Shown here piece by piece: positions 36,629 to 45,714 of a DNA stretch of 64,000 nt; the stretch's first letter is position 1; the number at the start of each line of letters is the position of its first letter. The stretch lies in the NCBI RefSeq assembly GCF_003576595.1, contig NZ_NQOU01000003.1, forward strand, positions 124,001-188,000, read 5' to 3'. The notes beneath the pieces were generated by a model. That model was not told the DNA's origin and did not search any database. It saw nothing but the letters and a program-made list of their open reading frames with translations. The position numbers were made by a program, and so were the translations under genes. The DNA is from Neopusillimonas maritima. Lineage in GTDB: Bacteria > Pseudomonadota > Gammaproteobacteria > Burkholderiales > Burkholderiaceae_B.

Positions 36629-37389
36629 ACTTGCTCCTTCTCGGTAAGCAAGTTTTCAAGATGAACGATGTAGTTCTGGTAATCGCGATTCAGCAGCAGC
36701 TCTGCACGTACACGTGGCCGCGGCAAGTCGATATCAATCACTTCCCGAACCGAGCCCGGACTGCCGGTTAAGACCACCACCCTATCGGACAAATACACCG
36801 CCTCATCAACCGCGTGGGTGACGAACAACACGGTATTGCGCAGTTGTTCCCACAGCGATAACAACTCGGCCTGCAACACCAGGCGCGTGTGCGCGTCCAA
36901 TGCGCCGAACGGTTCGTCCATAAGCAAAATCGCAGGTTCATAAGCCAGCGTGCGTGCAATAGCGGCTCGCTGGCGCATGCCTCCAGACAACTCTCGCGGA
37001 TAAAATCCGGCATATTTATCGAGGTTGACCTTCTCCAGCCACGACAAGGCGCGTGCTTGGGCCTGCGCTTTGGGTACACCCTGTTCACGCAAACCGTAAG
37101 CTACATTTCCCAGCACTGTTTTCCAGGGGAACAACGCATATTCCTGAAAAACCGGCCCGCGATCGGGGCCGGGTTGAACAATACGTTTGCCATCCACCTT
37201 AACTGCACCCTCGGTAGGTTGCTCGAAGCCGCCCACAATGTAGAGCAAGGTGCTTTTCCCGCAACCGCTTGGCCCAAGAATCGAGACAAACTGACCTGCG
37301 GGAATCTGCAAGTCGATATCCACCAAAGCCGGATGCGCCTTGCCGCGTGCCGTTTTAAACGTTTTATTCAGGTGCTCAATACTGATCAT
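36625..37389 (-). CDS. ABC transporter ATP-binding protein, nitrate/sulfonate type
   Basis: 254 residues. Walker A GPSGCGKST (~39-47), Q-loop PVFQEYALFPWK (~79), signature LSGGMRQR (~134), Walker B ILLMDEPFGALD (~155), H-loop VTHAVDEA (~191). Starts directly at the stop of the binding-protein gene. It resembles the ATPase at 10759-11571 in class but is a distinct system. Confidence 0.9.
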   Translation of the reverse strand: MISIEHLNKTFKTARGKAHPALVDIDLQIPAGQFVSILGPSGCGKSTLLYIVGGFEQPTEGAVKVDGKRIVQPGPDRGPVFQEYALFPWKTVLGNVAYGLREQGVPKAQAQARALSWLEKVNLDKYAGFYPRELSGGMRQRAAIARTLAYEPAILLMDEPFGALDAHTRLVLQAELLSLWEQLRNTVLFVTHAVDEAVYLSDRVVVLTGSPGSVREVIDIDLPRPRVRAELLLNRDYQNYIVHLENLLTEKEQV

Positions 37390-38385
37390 TTACTTTACCG
37401 GCGCAATAATATCGTCACGAACGAACTCTTTGATATCAAGCGATTCCTTCAAGAAACCGGCTTCATGGTAAAGGTCGAAAGTTTCCTGAATCGCATCGAT
37501 ATTAGGCTTCATATTCGGTTCGCGATGGAAGTCTTTTGGTGTCAGCAAATATTTGGAAAATACTGCCGCCGGTGCGCGGGTAATTTCCGAAGTCACCTCC
37601 GCAGCCAACGCAGGGTTTTCCTTTAACTTGGCCATGGCATTCTGCAAATCTTTAACATAGGCCTTGACCACTTCAGGATTGGCATCGGTATAAGCCTGGC
37701 TGCAACCTTCAAAAATCTGCACGTTAGGATTTTGTACATCCAGCAGTTTGAATAAAGGCCGCAAACCGCCTTTTTCCTCATTCAAAACCGTGAACGGCGG
37801 AACCATGGGGCCGGCGTCAACACGCCCTGAGCGAATGGCATCGGCAGAAGGAGGAAAGCCGGTTTCAACAATTTTCACGTCTTTTTCAGGATCAAGTCCA
37901 TTTTCTTTTAGCCAAAGCAGCATGTGGTAATACACGCCGGAGCCATACGCATTTGTACCAATCACCTTGCCTTTCAAATCTTGGGCCGATTTAATCGGAC
38001 TATCTTCCTTAACCGCCCAATACACCGAAAAACTACCGGGTTCTTCCGCCGCATGTTGTGCAACGATGTAAGGCTTCAAGCCGCTTTCAATATAACCTTG
38101 CGCCATCGACATAGGCGCCATCGTTGCGCAATCAAGTACATCGGCGCGCATGGCCTGAACCATCGGAGACGTTCCCTGAAACTGCGTCCATTTAATCGTG
38201 TACTTTTTACCTAAATCGGGGAAAAGTTCCGGACGCTTCATCATCAAATACTTTGATTCTTCAGCAGGAATTGTCCAGCCCACCCGCAGCTCCGGCACGT
38301 CGGCCGCTACGGCCGGCGCGTAAACAGTGGCGGCCAACGTAGCTGTTGCCGTTGCGGCCAGTAATGCTTTGACTTTAGTTTTCAT
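37390..38385 (-). CDS. periplasmic substrate-binding protein, SsuA/NMT1 type
   Basis: 331 residues with a Sec signal peptide (residues ~1-27, AVAADVPEL around the cleavage site). Ligand-binding fold: VGWTIPAEESKYLMMKRPELF (~35-55, in parts), MRADVLDCATMAPMSMAQG (~78), and SAQDLKGKVIGTNAYGSGVYY (~132). The ATG overlaps the end of the dehydrogenase gene (shared GATGAAAACTAA). Ligand unknown; dehydrogenases in the operon suggest a hydroxy- or amino-carboxylate. Confidence 0.88.
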   Translation of the reverse strand: MKTKVKALLAATATATLAATVYAPAVAADVPELRVGWTIPAEESKYLMMKRPELFPDLGKKYTIKWTQFQGTSPMVQAMRADVLDCATMAPMSMAQGYIESGLKPYIVAQHAAEEPGSFSVYWAVKEDSPIKSAQDLKGKVIGTNAYGSGVYYHMLLWLKENGLDPEKDVKIVETGFPPSADAIRSGRVDAGPMVPPFTVLNEEKGGLRPLFKLLDVQNPNVQIFEGCSQAYTDANPEVVKAYVKDLQNAMAKLKENPALAAEVTSEITRAPAAVFSKYLLTPKDFHREPNMKPNIDAIQETFDLYHEAGFLKESLDIKEFVRDDIIAPVK

Positions 38386-39382
38386 CGCTTATTTCCTTAA
38401 CAGTGGTGGAAGGAATGCTTTGGTCCAAACCAAAATGCCGTAGCATGCCCAAAGTACGTGCCAGCACATCACGCCGGTACGCGTTCAAGTCGACGCCCTC
38501 GTAAGACAAAAAACCATTTGCCGACCGCAAACCAATTTTCCCTTCATGCATATATCGTTTGATAATGTCTGGAGCGGCATATCGGGATGCGTCGAGGTTG
38601 TCGGAAAGATAGTGGCTGGCATGGTAAAGAATATCGTTCCCACCATAATCAATAAATTCCAGCACACCAATACTGGCGAAACGGAAACCCAAACCGTAGC
38701 GTGTCGCGCGGTCGATTTCTTCAACCGATGCAACGCCCTCTTCAACCATACGGGCCGCCTCGTTCATAATTAAAGTTTGCAGGCGTGGCACAATGAAACC
38801 GGGCGAGCAAGCGCACTGTACAGGCACTTTGCCAATGCCTGTGAGGCTCTCTTTCAATGCGTCCAGAGCTTCACCACTGGTTTGATCATGTGCACTGATT
38901 TCAACCAACGGAATAACGTAGGCGGGATTCAACCAGTGCGCATTCATGAAACGCTGCGGGTGCGTCACCATACCGGCAAGTTCCGAAGCAAGCATGGTGG
39001 AGGTCGTGGACGCAATAATGGCCGTGTCCGGCGCGCCCTCACATATACGTTTCAAGGCATCGCGTTTAGCCTCCAGCGTTTCGGGCACGCCTTCATAAAT
39101 AATTCCGGCGGTTTTCAATACGTCGCCGGAATGAGCCAAATCTACAATATCAATACGCCGTCGAATTGAGGCGACTTGATCTACACTAAATAATTCAAGA
39201 TCGGCTAATTGTTGCAAGGCCGTAATCAGTTCTTGGTCGATCTCCTCAGACAAGGCCTGAAATTGCCCTGCATCACGCGGCTTGAAATCCACAACGGCGA
39301 CACTTTGCCCACGAATGGCATAGGCCAGGGCAATTCCCCTGCCCATGCGCCCCGCACCAATTGCAATAATAGATGCTGCCAT
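38375..39382 (-). CDS. 3-hydroxyacyl-CoA dehydrogenase family protein
   Basis: 335 residues. NAD-binding GAGRMGRGIALAYAIRG (~8-24), the NADB domain to ~190, and the C-terminal helical dimerisation domain with DRATRYGLGFRFASIGVLEFIDYGG (~232-256). The catalytic His is in MNAHWLNPAYV (~144-154), where the classical enzyme has HFFNP. This HWLNP variant suggests a non-CoA or unusual substrate, as in L-carnitine or hydroxy-acid dehydrogenases. Its start is two bases after the upstream gene. First of the pathway genes to overlap the transporter genes. Confidence 0.82.
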   Translation of the reverse strand: MAASIIAIGAGRMGRGIALAYAIRGQSVAVVDFKPRDAGQFQALSEEIDQELITALQQLADLELFSVDQVASIRRRIDIVDLAHSGDVLKTAGIIYEGVPETLEAKRDALKRICEGAPDTAIIASTTSTMLASELAGMVTHPQRFMNAHWLNPAYVIPLVEISAHDQTSGEALDALKESLTGIGKVPVQCACSPGFIVPRLQTLIMNEAARMVEEGVASVEEIDRATRYGLGFRFASIGVLEFIDYGGNDILYHASHYLSDNLDASRYAAPDIIKRYMHEGKIGLRSANGFLSYEGVDLNAYRRDVLARTLGMLRHFGLDQSIPSTTVKEISDEN

Positions 39383-39384
39383 AT

Positions 39385-40461
39385 TCAGTGCTTTCCGGTA
39401 ACCAGCATTTCACGCAAATCATCTTTACCCAGACTTGCCAAACCCAGCGTTGCAAGCGAACGCGGCCCTTTGCGCAGATCTTGCCCGACAATGCCGCCGG
39501 CAATAGCCAGCAACCCTTGGCTAATCGGCGCATCGATATTGGCCCAGTCTCCCACTGAAGCCTGAAATGACAAACCCAGCATCGTGTCTTCGGTCATGTA
39601 ACGATGGTGGTGTAAGTCGATATGTTCACGCCAATCGCCGCTTTTCACCAACTTTTTATGCACATTCCCATACATCCATTTGTCACTGTTGTAATGATCG
39701 GCCAAAGGGAAATGAGGTGCGCCGTAACCCAGCGCTTCGCGAATGGCAATGCGCTCCAGATCGAGCTTGTCGGTTACTGACCGGACCGCAGGTTGCGTTC
39801 CTTCGTTATGAATGTCCCACGCTTCGAAATGCTGCAAAGGCGCTGCGTTCATCAGGATAAGTGGAGGATGAATAATAGGGCCTGCGTTCATCAATGCCCC
39901 CGACATCGCATCTTCACACGGTTCGATCACCGGGAACGCCTCGCGAATGACGCTTAAACCATGCTCGGTTCGAGCGGCTGGGTACACACCGGTAGGCAGC
40001 CGCGTTGCCCGTGTTGTAATCGCAACCGTGTTCGGACCATGTTTACGAACCAGCCAGGGCAATGTGCCTGTTTCCGCCCAGGTTACTTCGGCCTTGTTAC
40101 CTGCCGCTTTCACCGCTTCCGCCATAATGAAGCTGCCGAACGTGCCGGGCGGCAGGTACACAACCTGCCCATCGGTTAAATGGGGCGCCATCGCATGGGC
40201 GATATCCAGTTGAGCAAGAGCCGGGGTGGGAATAACGATGAGCTGCGCGCCTTTCAATGCCTCAGAAATATCCGTGCATACATGCGCGATTCTGATATCA
40301 CGCTGGCCCTCTTCGTCTTTTACAGTAATGCAACCACTGTCAATAACGGGTTGCAACGCGGCGGTATCCCGCCGCCAGAAACTGACCTCGTGCCCAGCTT
40401 CGCTTAGGTCTGCGGCAGCCGCATAACAACCATGACCACCCCCCAAAACCGCTACTTTCAT
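39385..40461 (-). CDS. octopine/nopaline dehydrogenase family protein
   Basis: 358 residues. N-terminal Rossmann motif VAVLGGGHGCYAAAADLSEAGH (~3-24, in parts). The C-terminal helical domain carries NAGPIIHPPLILMNAA (~191-206) with the His conserved in opine dehydrogenases, and HHHRYMTEDTMLGL near residue 305. Enzymes of this family reductively couple an amino acid to a 2-oxo acid, or run in reverse. First gene of the minus-strand operon that continues with the hydroxyacyl-CoA-type dehydrogenase and ABC transporter, so a catabolic role for an imported opine-like compound is plausible. Confidence 0.85.
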   Translation of the reverse strand: MKVAVLGGGHGCYAAAADLSEAGHEVSFWRRDTAALQPVIDSGCITVKDEEGQRDIRIAHVCTDISEALKGAQLIVIPTPALAQLDIAHAMAPHLTDGQVVYLPPGTFGSFIMAEAVKAAGNKAEVTWAETGTLPWLVRKHGPNTVAITTRATRLPTGVYPAARTEHGLSVIREAFPVIEPCEDAMSGALMNAGPIIHPPLILMNAAPLQHFEAWDIHNEGTQPAVRSVTDKLDLERIAIREALGYGAPHFPLADHYNSDKWMYGNVHKKLVKSGDWREHIDLHHHRYMTEDTMLGLSFQASVGDWANIDAPISQGLLAIAGGIVGQDLRKGPRSLATLGLASLGKDDLREMLVTGKH

Positions 40462-40606
40462 TCCAACTCCCTGTTAGCAAAATATATGCAGATGCATACA
40501 ATGAGTTAACAGTAAGGGATTTGGAATCTAACCAACAATAAGGGTTAGTGCGGATTTTGCCGAAAAACGGGATGGGGATTTCCCGAGGCGGGAAAACGGT
40601 GACCTG

Positions 40607-41077
40607 TTAATACATTGACGCAACGACAACAATAACCAGACCCAGGACCATATTGACGGTAACCCATTTGCGTACCCGAGACAGTGCCGCAGCAGCCGAT
40701 GGCCAATCTGCCGTGGAGACAGCCTCAACCATGGGCGGATAAAGCCTGAAACGAATCACAAAAAAGATAACAACCATGACAACGCCCAACGTAGCCATAA
40801 TTGTCCAGGCCAAGGGCATATTAAACTCCATGCCTGCCTGCACCATAACTTTGGCTGCCCTGCCAATCATCCATAACCCCGTAGCCAACACAATCAAGGC
40901 AGCCCAAAGTACATGGCCAAAAAACCGTTTTAAGACACTGCACATAAGCGCGAGCCGGGTGGGCGGATCAAATTCAGTCAAGGACGGGCGCAAATAAAAA
41001 TGCGCAAACACCATACCGCCAACCCATAGAACCACTGCCAGAACATGCAGCGTTTTTAATAATGCGTCTAAAACCAT
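40607..41077 (-). CDS. CopD-family membrane protein
   Basis: 156 residues with four hydrophobic segments (about 7-27, 50-70, 85-110, 138-155). The first helix LLKTLHVLAVVLWVGGMVFAHF carries the His and Trp typical of the CopD/YcnJ-like membrane domain associated with copper or haem. Single gene without obvious partners. It is separated from the octopine-dehydrogenase operon by 145 bases with no recognisable feature. Upstream lies the scar region next to tRNA-Ser. Confidence 0.75.
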   Translation of the reverse strand: MVLDALLKTLHVLAVVLWVGGMVFAHFYLRPSLTEFDPPTRLALMCSVLKRFFGHVLWAALIVLATGLWMIGRAAKVMVQAGMEFNMPLAWTIMATLGVVMVVIFFVIRFRLYPPMVEAVSTADWPSAAAALSRVRKWVTVNMVLGLVIVVVASMY

Positions 41078-41111
41078 GTGGCCACCTCTTTAAGCGTTAG
41101 GGTCTAGCGTA

Positions 41112-41148
41112 CCAAAAGAAAAACCCGCAAGGGCAATTACCTTTGCGG
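41112..41148 (-). terminator. rho-independent terminator, minus strand
   Basis: CCGCAAAGG / CCCTTGCGG stem (with one bulge) around a six-base loop, followed on the minus strand by GTTTTTCTTTT. It lies upstream of the CopD gene and would stop transcripts from the tRNA-Ser/lysC side. Confidence 0.7.
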
Positions 41149-41165
41149 ATTCTTAAAAATTAAAT

Positions 41166-41181
41166 GCCAGAACGTTCTGGC
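41166..41181. repeat. perfect 16-bp palindrome
   Basis: GCCAGAACGTTCTGGC reads the same on both strands. It is located just where the AT-rich acquired sequence next to tRNA-Ser begins. It may be a protein-binding site or recombination core; no partner copy was noticed. Confidence 0.5.
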
Positions 41182-41347
41182 GGCGATAAATGAAATTCTT
41201 CAAGTAAATTCCGAATCCACTGTTAGCTTAGTTGGTGGAAATATTGAATTCCCATATGCACTAAATCTACTCCTAAGTGGGGTAGTTAAATATCGATATT
41301 CATTCTACTTCCCCGATGGAGAATGGAAACGTAACCTCATACCTGAT

Positions 41348-41791
41348 TTGAGAGAAGTTCTGCGTACTGTCCCCCATTACCAAATCACCATTGCAAGGAC
41401 AATCGATAGCAAGAGGAGCAAGAAACGCCTTAGAGACGCTGAACCACAAATCTATTTAATGACTTTCAGTTATGGACGGATTGACTACAAATCCTATCCG
41501 CAAGTTGCCGAGTTTCTTCGCAAGAATGATGTAAAGCTTAAAAAAGATGGATTTCCTATGAGGGAAGAAAGGATTTGGTTTTTCGCTAAAAGGCTCCGTG
41601 ACAACCCCCTGGATGATTTCAATTCTTACCTAGGAGATGATCACAATTTAAAGAGGCTAACTGAGCTAAACAAGGCTCAGAGGCCAAGCCCAGTAGTCCC
41701 TCTACCTCGTTTACCAAGGAAAAATGCAAAAAATCAATCCTGGCCTAAAGGTGCTGAAGATGACGAGAACGAGCTGGACATCAATTTTTGA
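41348..41791 (+). CDS. 5'-truncated orphan gene in a tRNA-Ser-linked scar
   Basis: A hydrophilic protein of at least 147 residues that I do not recognise. The same frame is open without any ATG or GTG start back to about 41109, and continues sensibly upstream (FPYALNLLLSGVVKYRYSF... PDGEWKRNLIPD), so the listed TTG start is probably not real and the gene has lost its beginning. Basic middle, proline-rich (PSPVVPLPRLPRK) and acidic (EDDENELD) tail. Base composition is visibly more AT-rich than both neighbours. Together with its position downstream of tRNA-Ser this indicates foreign origin. Confidence 0.45.
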   Translation: MREVLRTVPHYQITIARTIDSKRSKKRLRDAEPQIYLMTFSYGRIDYKSYPQVAEFLRKNDVKLKKDGFPMREERIWFFAKRLRDNPLDDFNSYLGDDHNLKRLTELNKAQRPSPVVPLPRLPRKNAKNQSWPKGAEDDENELDINF

Positions 41792-42095
41792 CGCCAACCC
41801 TTGAACACACAAGCTTTAGTAGCTAGATATTTGCAAAAAATGGCATTTTCTACCCCTCTACAGCCACTAGGCGCTAAGCGCTGTAGCCCTATATACAAGG
41901 CTTGTAAAACAGGCCCTGAATCAGAGAATAGATCGTTCTGACTTTTACAGTCCAAGCCAAGGCTGAAACTGATGCAATTAAGAGTTTGAAGCGACGACGA
42001 CGCGAAGCCTTAGTGACACCACTACATCAAAGCCGCACCTGCGTAACGCATGTTCACTCTGGGAGCTTTAGAATAGGAGAATATAGCCACATGAT

Positions 42096-42117
42096 TGGGT
42101 AGAAAACCTGGGTAGAA
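42096..42117. repeat. direct repeat TGGGTAGAA x2
   Basis: TGGGTAGAA occurs at 42096-42104 and 42109-42117, about 55 bases downstream (in tRNA direction) of tRNA-Ser. Short direct repeats of this kind next to a tRNA 3' end resemble arm-type binding sites of tyrosine recombinases. The remaining stretch 41792-42095 contains no gene I can support. Confidence 0.4.
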
Positions 42118-42122
42118 TCGAA

Positions 42123-42161
42123 CAAAAAAAATCCTCGTAACCCGTTGAGTTACAAGGACTT
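42123..42161 (-). terminator. rho-independent terminator of tRNA-Ser
   Basis: On the minus strand TCCTTGTAAC and GTTACGAGGA pair (one G-T) and are followed by eight T residues. It begins nine bases after the encoded CCA. Confidence 0.8.
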
Positions 42162-42169
42162 TTCAATAT

Positions 42170-42262
42170 TGGCGGAGATGGAGGGATTCGAACCCTCGAT
42201 ACGGGTATAAGCCGTATGCTCCCTTAGCAGGGGAGTACCTTCAACCACTCGGCCACATCTCC
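42170..42262 (-). tRNA. tRNA-Ser (anticodon GCT), CCA encoded
   Basis: 93 bases. Acceptor stem GGAGATG/CATCTCC, D-arm TGGCCGAGTGGTTGAAGG, anticodon stem CTCCC/GGGAG with loop CTGCTAA, long class II variable arm (CATACGGCTTATACCCGTAT), T-arm GAGGGTTCGAATCCCTC, discriminator G and CCA. Reads AGC/AGU. Lies 64 bases from lysC. A 17-base copy of its 3' end occurs at 1967-1983 in inverse orientation. Confidence 0.97.
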
Positions 42263-42325
42263 AGTTAAGCTCAATATTCTAGCATAAGAATACGCACTTA
42301 ATTCATGCCTTAGAGGTGAAACTAC

Positions 42326-43612
42326 TTAAGTTTCGTCAGTTTCATCCACCACAGGAATATCGCCGTCTTGGTCGAGCCCAAAAGCTTTGTGCAAAGCACG
42401 CACGGCCAATTCCATGTATTTATCGCTGATCACCACCGACGTTTTGATCTCGCTGGTACTGATCATTTGAATATTAATGCCCTCTTCACTTAGCGTGCGG
42501 AACATAAGGCTGGCAATACCGACGTGGCTGCGCATACCAATACCCACCACCGATACCTTGCAGACTTTTTCGTCGGCCTGAACTTCGCGTGCACCAACGG
42601 CAGGCGCGACCTGGTTCTTCAACACTTCAAGCGCACGAGGGAAGTCGTTGCGGTTTACGGTAAATGAAAAGTCGGTTGTGCCATGAACCGATTGGTTCTG
42701 CAGGATTACATCGACGTTGATATTGGCCGCGGCAACAGGACCAAGAATTGAGTAGGCAACGCCCGGCTTATCCGGAACCGCCAATAGCGTCAGTTTGGCC
42801 TCATCACGGCTGAAGGCAATGCCCGAAACAACGGCTGCTTCCATTTTCTGGTCATCCTCAAAAGTAATTAGAGTGCCTGAATTCATTTCCTCTTCAAGCG
42901 GCATCAGGGGGTCGGTAAGCGACGACAACACACGCACTGGAATGCGGTATTTACCGGCAAACTCAACTGAACGAATTTGCAGCACCTTGGAACCCAGCGA
43001 CGCCATTTCCAGCATTTCCTCAAAGGAAATAACGTTTAACCGACGGGCCTGGGGTACAACACGCGGGTCGGTGGTATAAACGCCATCGACATCGGTGTAA
43101 ATCAAACATTCCTCAGCACCAATGGCAGCGGCAATGGCCACCGCCGAGGTATCCGAGCCGCCCCGCCCCAACGTGGTGATATGACCTTCGTCGTTGATGC
43201 CTTGGAAACCTGTTACGACGACTACACGACCTTCGGACAGGTCGCCTTTAATGCGGGTGTCGTCGATAGAGGTAATACGCGCTTTCGTATAGGCGGCATC
43301 GGTTTTCACAGGAACCTGCCAACCGGTATAACTGCGGGCCGGAACGCCCTGCGCCATTAACGCCATCGCCAGCAGTGCGCTACTGGCTTGCTCGCCGGTT
43401 GCAGCCAGCATGTCTTGCTCGCGCTCATTCGGCTGCGGGGAAATTTCCTTGGCCAAGCCGAGCAAACGATTCGTTTCACCCGACATGGCGGAAGGCACCA
43501 CTACAACCTGGTGCCCCGCTGCATGCCACTTGGCCACCCGCTTGGCCACGTTCTGGATGCGCTCAACCGAGCCCATCGAAGTACCGCCATATTTATGAAC
43601 TATCAGGGACAT
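42326..43612 (-). CDS. lysC: aspartate kinase
   Basis: Phosphorylates L-aspartate, the entry step to lysine, threonine, methionine and diaminopimelate. 428 residues: kinase domain with VHKYGGTSMGSVERI (~5-19), TGFQGINDEGHITTLGRGGSDTSAVA (~136-161, in parts) and YTDVDGVYTTDPR (~178). Two C-terminal ACT domains (~265-330 and ~345-415) imply feedback control, commonly by lysine plus threonine in this group. GAGG-type ribosome-binding site upstream. Neighbours tilS and tRNA-Ser follow the conserved Burkholderiales arrangement. Confidence 0.96.
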   Translation of the reverse strand: MSLIVHKYGGTSMGSVERIQNVAKRVAKWHAAGHQVVVVPSAMSGETNRLLGLAKEISPQPNEREQDMLAATGEQASSALLAMALMAQGVPARSYTGWQVPVKTDAAYTKARITSIDDTRIKGDLSEGRVVVVTGFQGINDEGHITTLGRGGSDTSAVAIAAAIGAEECLIYTDVDGVYTTDPRVVPQARRLNVISFEEMLEMASLGSKVLQIRSVEFAGKYRIPVRVLSSLTDPLMPLEEEMNSGTLITFEDDQKMEAAVVSGIAFSRDEAKLTLLAVPDKPGVAYSILGPVAAANINVDVILQNQSVHGTTDFSFTVNRNDFPRALEVLKNQVAPAVGAREVQADEKVCKVSVVGIGMRSHVGIASLMFRTLSEEGINIQMISTSEIKTSVVISDKYMELAVRALHKAFGLDQDGDIPVVDETDET

Positions 43613-43677
43613 CTTTTCCTCTGAATTGTGTGTGTGTTGTCGCTAATGTCCGACAAATAAAACCATCAATTGTAACA

Positions 43678-44694
43678 TCAGCAGCCGGTTTTGCCGACCC
43701 CCTGCAGGCATACCCGACCTTTTTCGCAACTGATAATATGGCCTGCATGACGCAAACGCATATGGCGATCATGCCCCAAGGCGTGCAGATTGCGCAGCTG
43801 TTTGATGAGCTCATTCAAGCGTGCCTCGGAAGGCATCGGCAAGCCATGAAACTGAAGCCAATAACGTAAAACATGCGATTGGCGGGCCGGGCTTAATGCG
43901 CGCCACCGCGCCAGGGCAAAACTGGTTTTATCCGCCGAAGGTTCCAGTGTGTCGAAATCGTTTAACGCGACTTCCTGAAGAATTTCACGGGCTTGCGCGC
44001 TTTGCCGCGCATGGCGCACGACATTTGCCCGCCAAGCCGGCCAACGCTCATCGAGTTCCGGCACTAAACGGCCTCGCAACGCGCTACGGGTATAGTGATC
44101 TTGGTGGTTACTGGGGTCGGCAACCGGATACCAGCCGGTTTGCGCAGCATATTCATCCGCCACTGCCTCAAGGGTTTTACGTGGCACATCAAGCCACGGG
44201 CGAATCAGACATAAATCACCCCGCGTAGACACAGGCGACATGGCAGCCAGGCCATGCGGGCCGGCACCACGCAACAACCGTAATAAAACCGTTTCCGCCT
44301 GGTCGTTTTGATGATGGCCCAGCAATAAATGCGAAACCTGCACTTTGTCGGCAAGCTGCGCGAGCGCGCGGTAACGACCTTCGCGCGCCGCCGCCTCTAT
44401 ACCCTTTCCGCCTTTTAATTCAATGCCGATGCGAATACTGTGACAGGGCATTTGAAGTTGGTGCGCCAGATCGTGCACGCGGTGCTGCCATTGATCGGCC
44501 GCATCGTGTAACCCATGATGAACGTGAAACAGGTGCAATGTTATGCCATGGGCACGCGCCCAATAGCAAGCATGTACTGCCAACATAGATGAGTCGACAC
44601 CACCACTGACGGCCACACCCAGCGACCTCTTCGACGACGGCGCCTGGGCTACAGCTTTCTTTATGAGGTCGACCAGGCCTGGATCAGGAAACAT
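43678..44694 (-). CDS. tilS: tRNA(Ile)-lysidine synthetase
   Basis: Converts C34 of tRNA-Ile(CAU) to lysidine, essential for decoding AUA. 338 residues: PP-loop LGVAVSGGVDSSMLAVH (~24-40), FHVHHGLHDAADQW (~55), LLLGHHQNDQAETVLLRLLRG (~122). It has a short C-terminal domain (RARLARWRALSPARQSHVLRYWL-type) and lacks the long E. coli extension, as is usual in betaproteobacteria. Start 21 bases after the accA stop, same strand. Confidence 0.94.
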   Translation of the reverse strand: MFPDPGLVDLIKKAVAQAPSSKRSLGVAVSGGVDSSMLAVHACYWARAHGITLHLFHVHHGLHDAADQWQHRVHDLAHQLQMPCHSIRIGIELKGGKGIEAAAREGRYRALAQLADKVQVSHLLLGHHQNDQAETVLLRLLRGAGPHGLAAMSPVSTRGDLCLIRPWLDVPRKTLEAVADEYAAQTGWYPVADPSNHQDHYTRSALRGRLVPELDERWPAWRANVVRHARQSAQAREILQEVALNDFDTLEPSADKTSFALARWRALSPARQSHVLRYWLQFHGLPMPSEARLNELIKQLRNLHALGHDRHMRLRHAGHIISCEKGRVCLQGVGKTGC

Positions 44695-44715
44695 GGTGCC
44701 CTGGCACGCAACGGA

Positions 44716-45681
44716 TTAAGCGCGCGCCTCTTGGTAGCGGCCATACGACATCAACCGCTGTAAACGATGCTCAAGCATTTGTTCGGTCGTCATGTTGGCC
44801 ACCTGACGATACGCGTCGGCCAGCGCACGCCCAAGGCTGCGCGCCATGGCGACCGGATCGCGATGGGCACCGCCAACCGGCTCTTCAACCACCTGATCGA
44901 CCAGGCCCAACTCTTTCAAGCGGGGAGCCGTAATAGCCAAAGCTTCAGCCGCTATGGGGGCCTTGTCGGCACTGCGCCACAAAATGGAAGCACAGCCTTC
45001 AGGAGAAATAACGGCATACGTGGCGTACTGCAGCATCATGACGGCATCGCCCACCGCGATGGCCAAAGCGCCACCCGAGCCGCCTTCCCCGATAATGGTC
45101 GTAATAATCGGTACACGCAACTCAGCCATTGCATACAAGTTATGCCCGATGGCCTCGGATTGACCACGCTCTTCAGCACCGATCCCGGGATAAGCGCCCG
45201 GTGTATCCACGAACGTAAATACCGGCAAACGGAATTTTTCCGCCAAGCGCATCAAACGCATGGCTTTGCGATAGCCTTCCGGACGCGGCATGCCAAAATT
45301 ACGCATTGACCGCTCTTTGGTGTCGCGCCCTTTCTGGTGGCCAATCACCATACAAGGTGTCCCATTGAAGCGCGCCAAACCACCTACGATTGACTGGTCG
45401 TCGGCGTACATGCGGTCGCCGTGCAACTCGTGAAAATCGGTAAAAAGCTCGCGGATGTAATCAAACGTGTACGGCCGTTGCGGATGACGGGCAACCAGCG
45501 CGGTTTGCCAAGGTGTCAGTTTTGCGTAGATACTTTTTGCAAGCGTCTGGCTTTTCTGTTGCAGGCGCCCCACTTCGTCTGAAATATCCACTGCCGAGTC
45601 GGCCTGCACGTAGCGCAATTGCTCGATCTTGTGCTCCAGCTCGGCCAGAGGCTGTTCGAATTCGAGAAAGGTATTTCGCAT
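44716..45681 (-). CDS. accA: acetyl-CoA carboxylase carboxyltransferase subunit alpha
   Basis: 321 residues. Catalyses, with AccD, transfer of carboxyl from biotin to acetyl-CoA, the first committed step of fatty-acid synthesis. Seen are the N-terminal helical region ([18 protein letters not shown], ~4-21), [11 protein letters not shown] (~65), [15 protein letters not shown] (~128), [18 protein letters not shown] (~156-173) and [10 protein letters not shown] (~198-207). Upstream, 33 bases away, is the glycosylase gene; downstream tilS. Full length. Confidence 0.97.
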   Translation of the reverse strand: MRNTFLEFEQPLAELEHKIEQLRYVQADSAVDISDEVGRLQQKSQTLAKSIYAKLTPWQTALVARHPQRPYTFDYIRELFTDFHELHGDRMYADDQSIVGGLARFNGTPCMVIGHQKGRDTKERSMRNFGMPRPEGYRKAMRLMRLAEKFRLPVFTFVDTPGAYPGIGAEERGQSEAIGHNLYAMAELRVPIITTIIGEGGSGGALAIAVGDAVMMLQYATYAVISPEGCASILWRSADKAPIAAEALAITAPRLKELGLVDQVVEEPVGGAHRDPVAMARSLGRALADAYRQVANMTTEQMLEHRLQRLMSYGRYQEARA

Positions 45682-45714
45682 AAGTACTTTGTTTTCCAGT
45701 TTGGTTTTACGACT

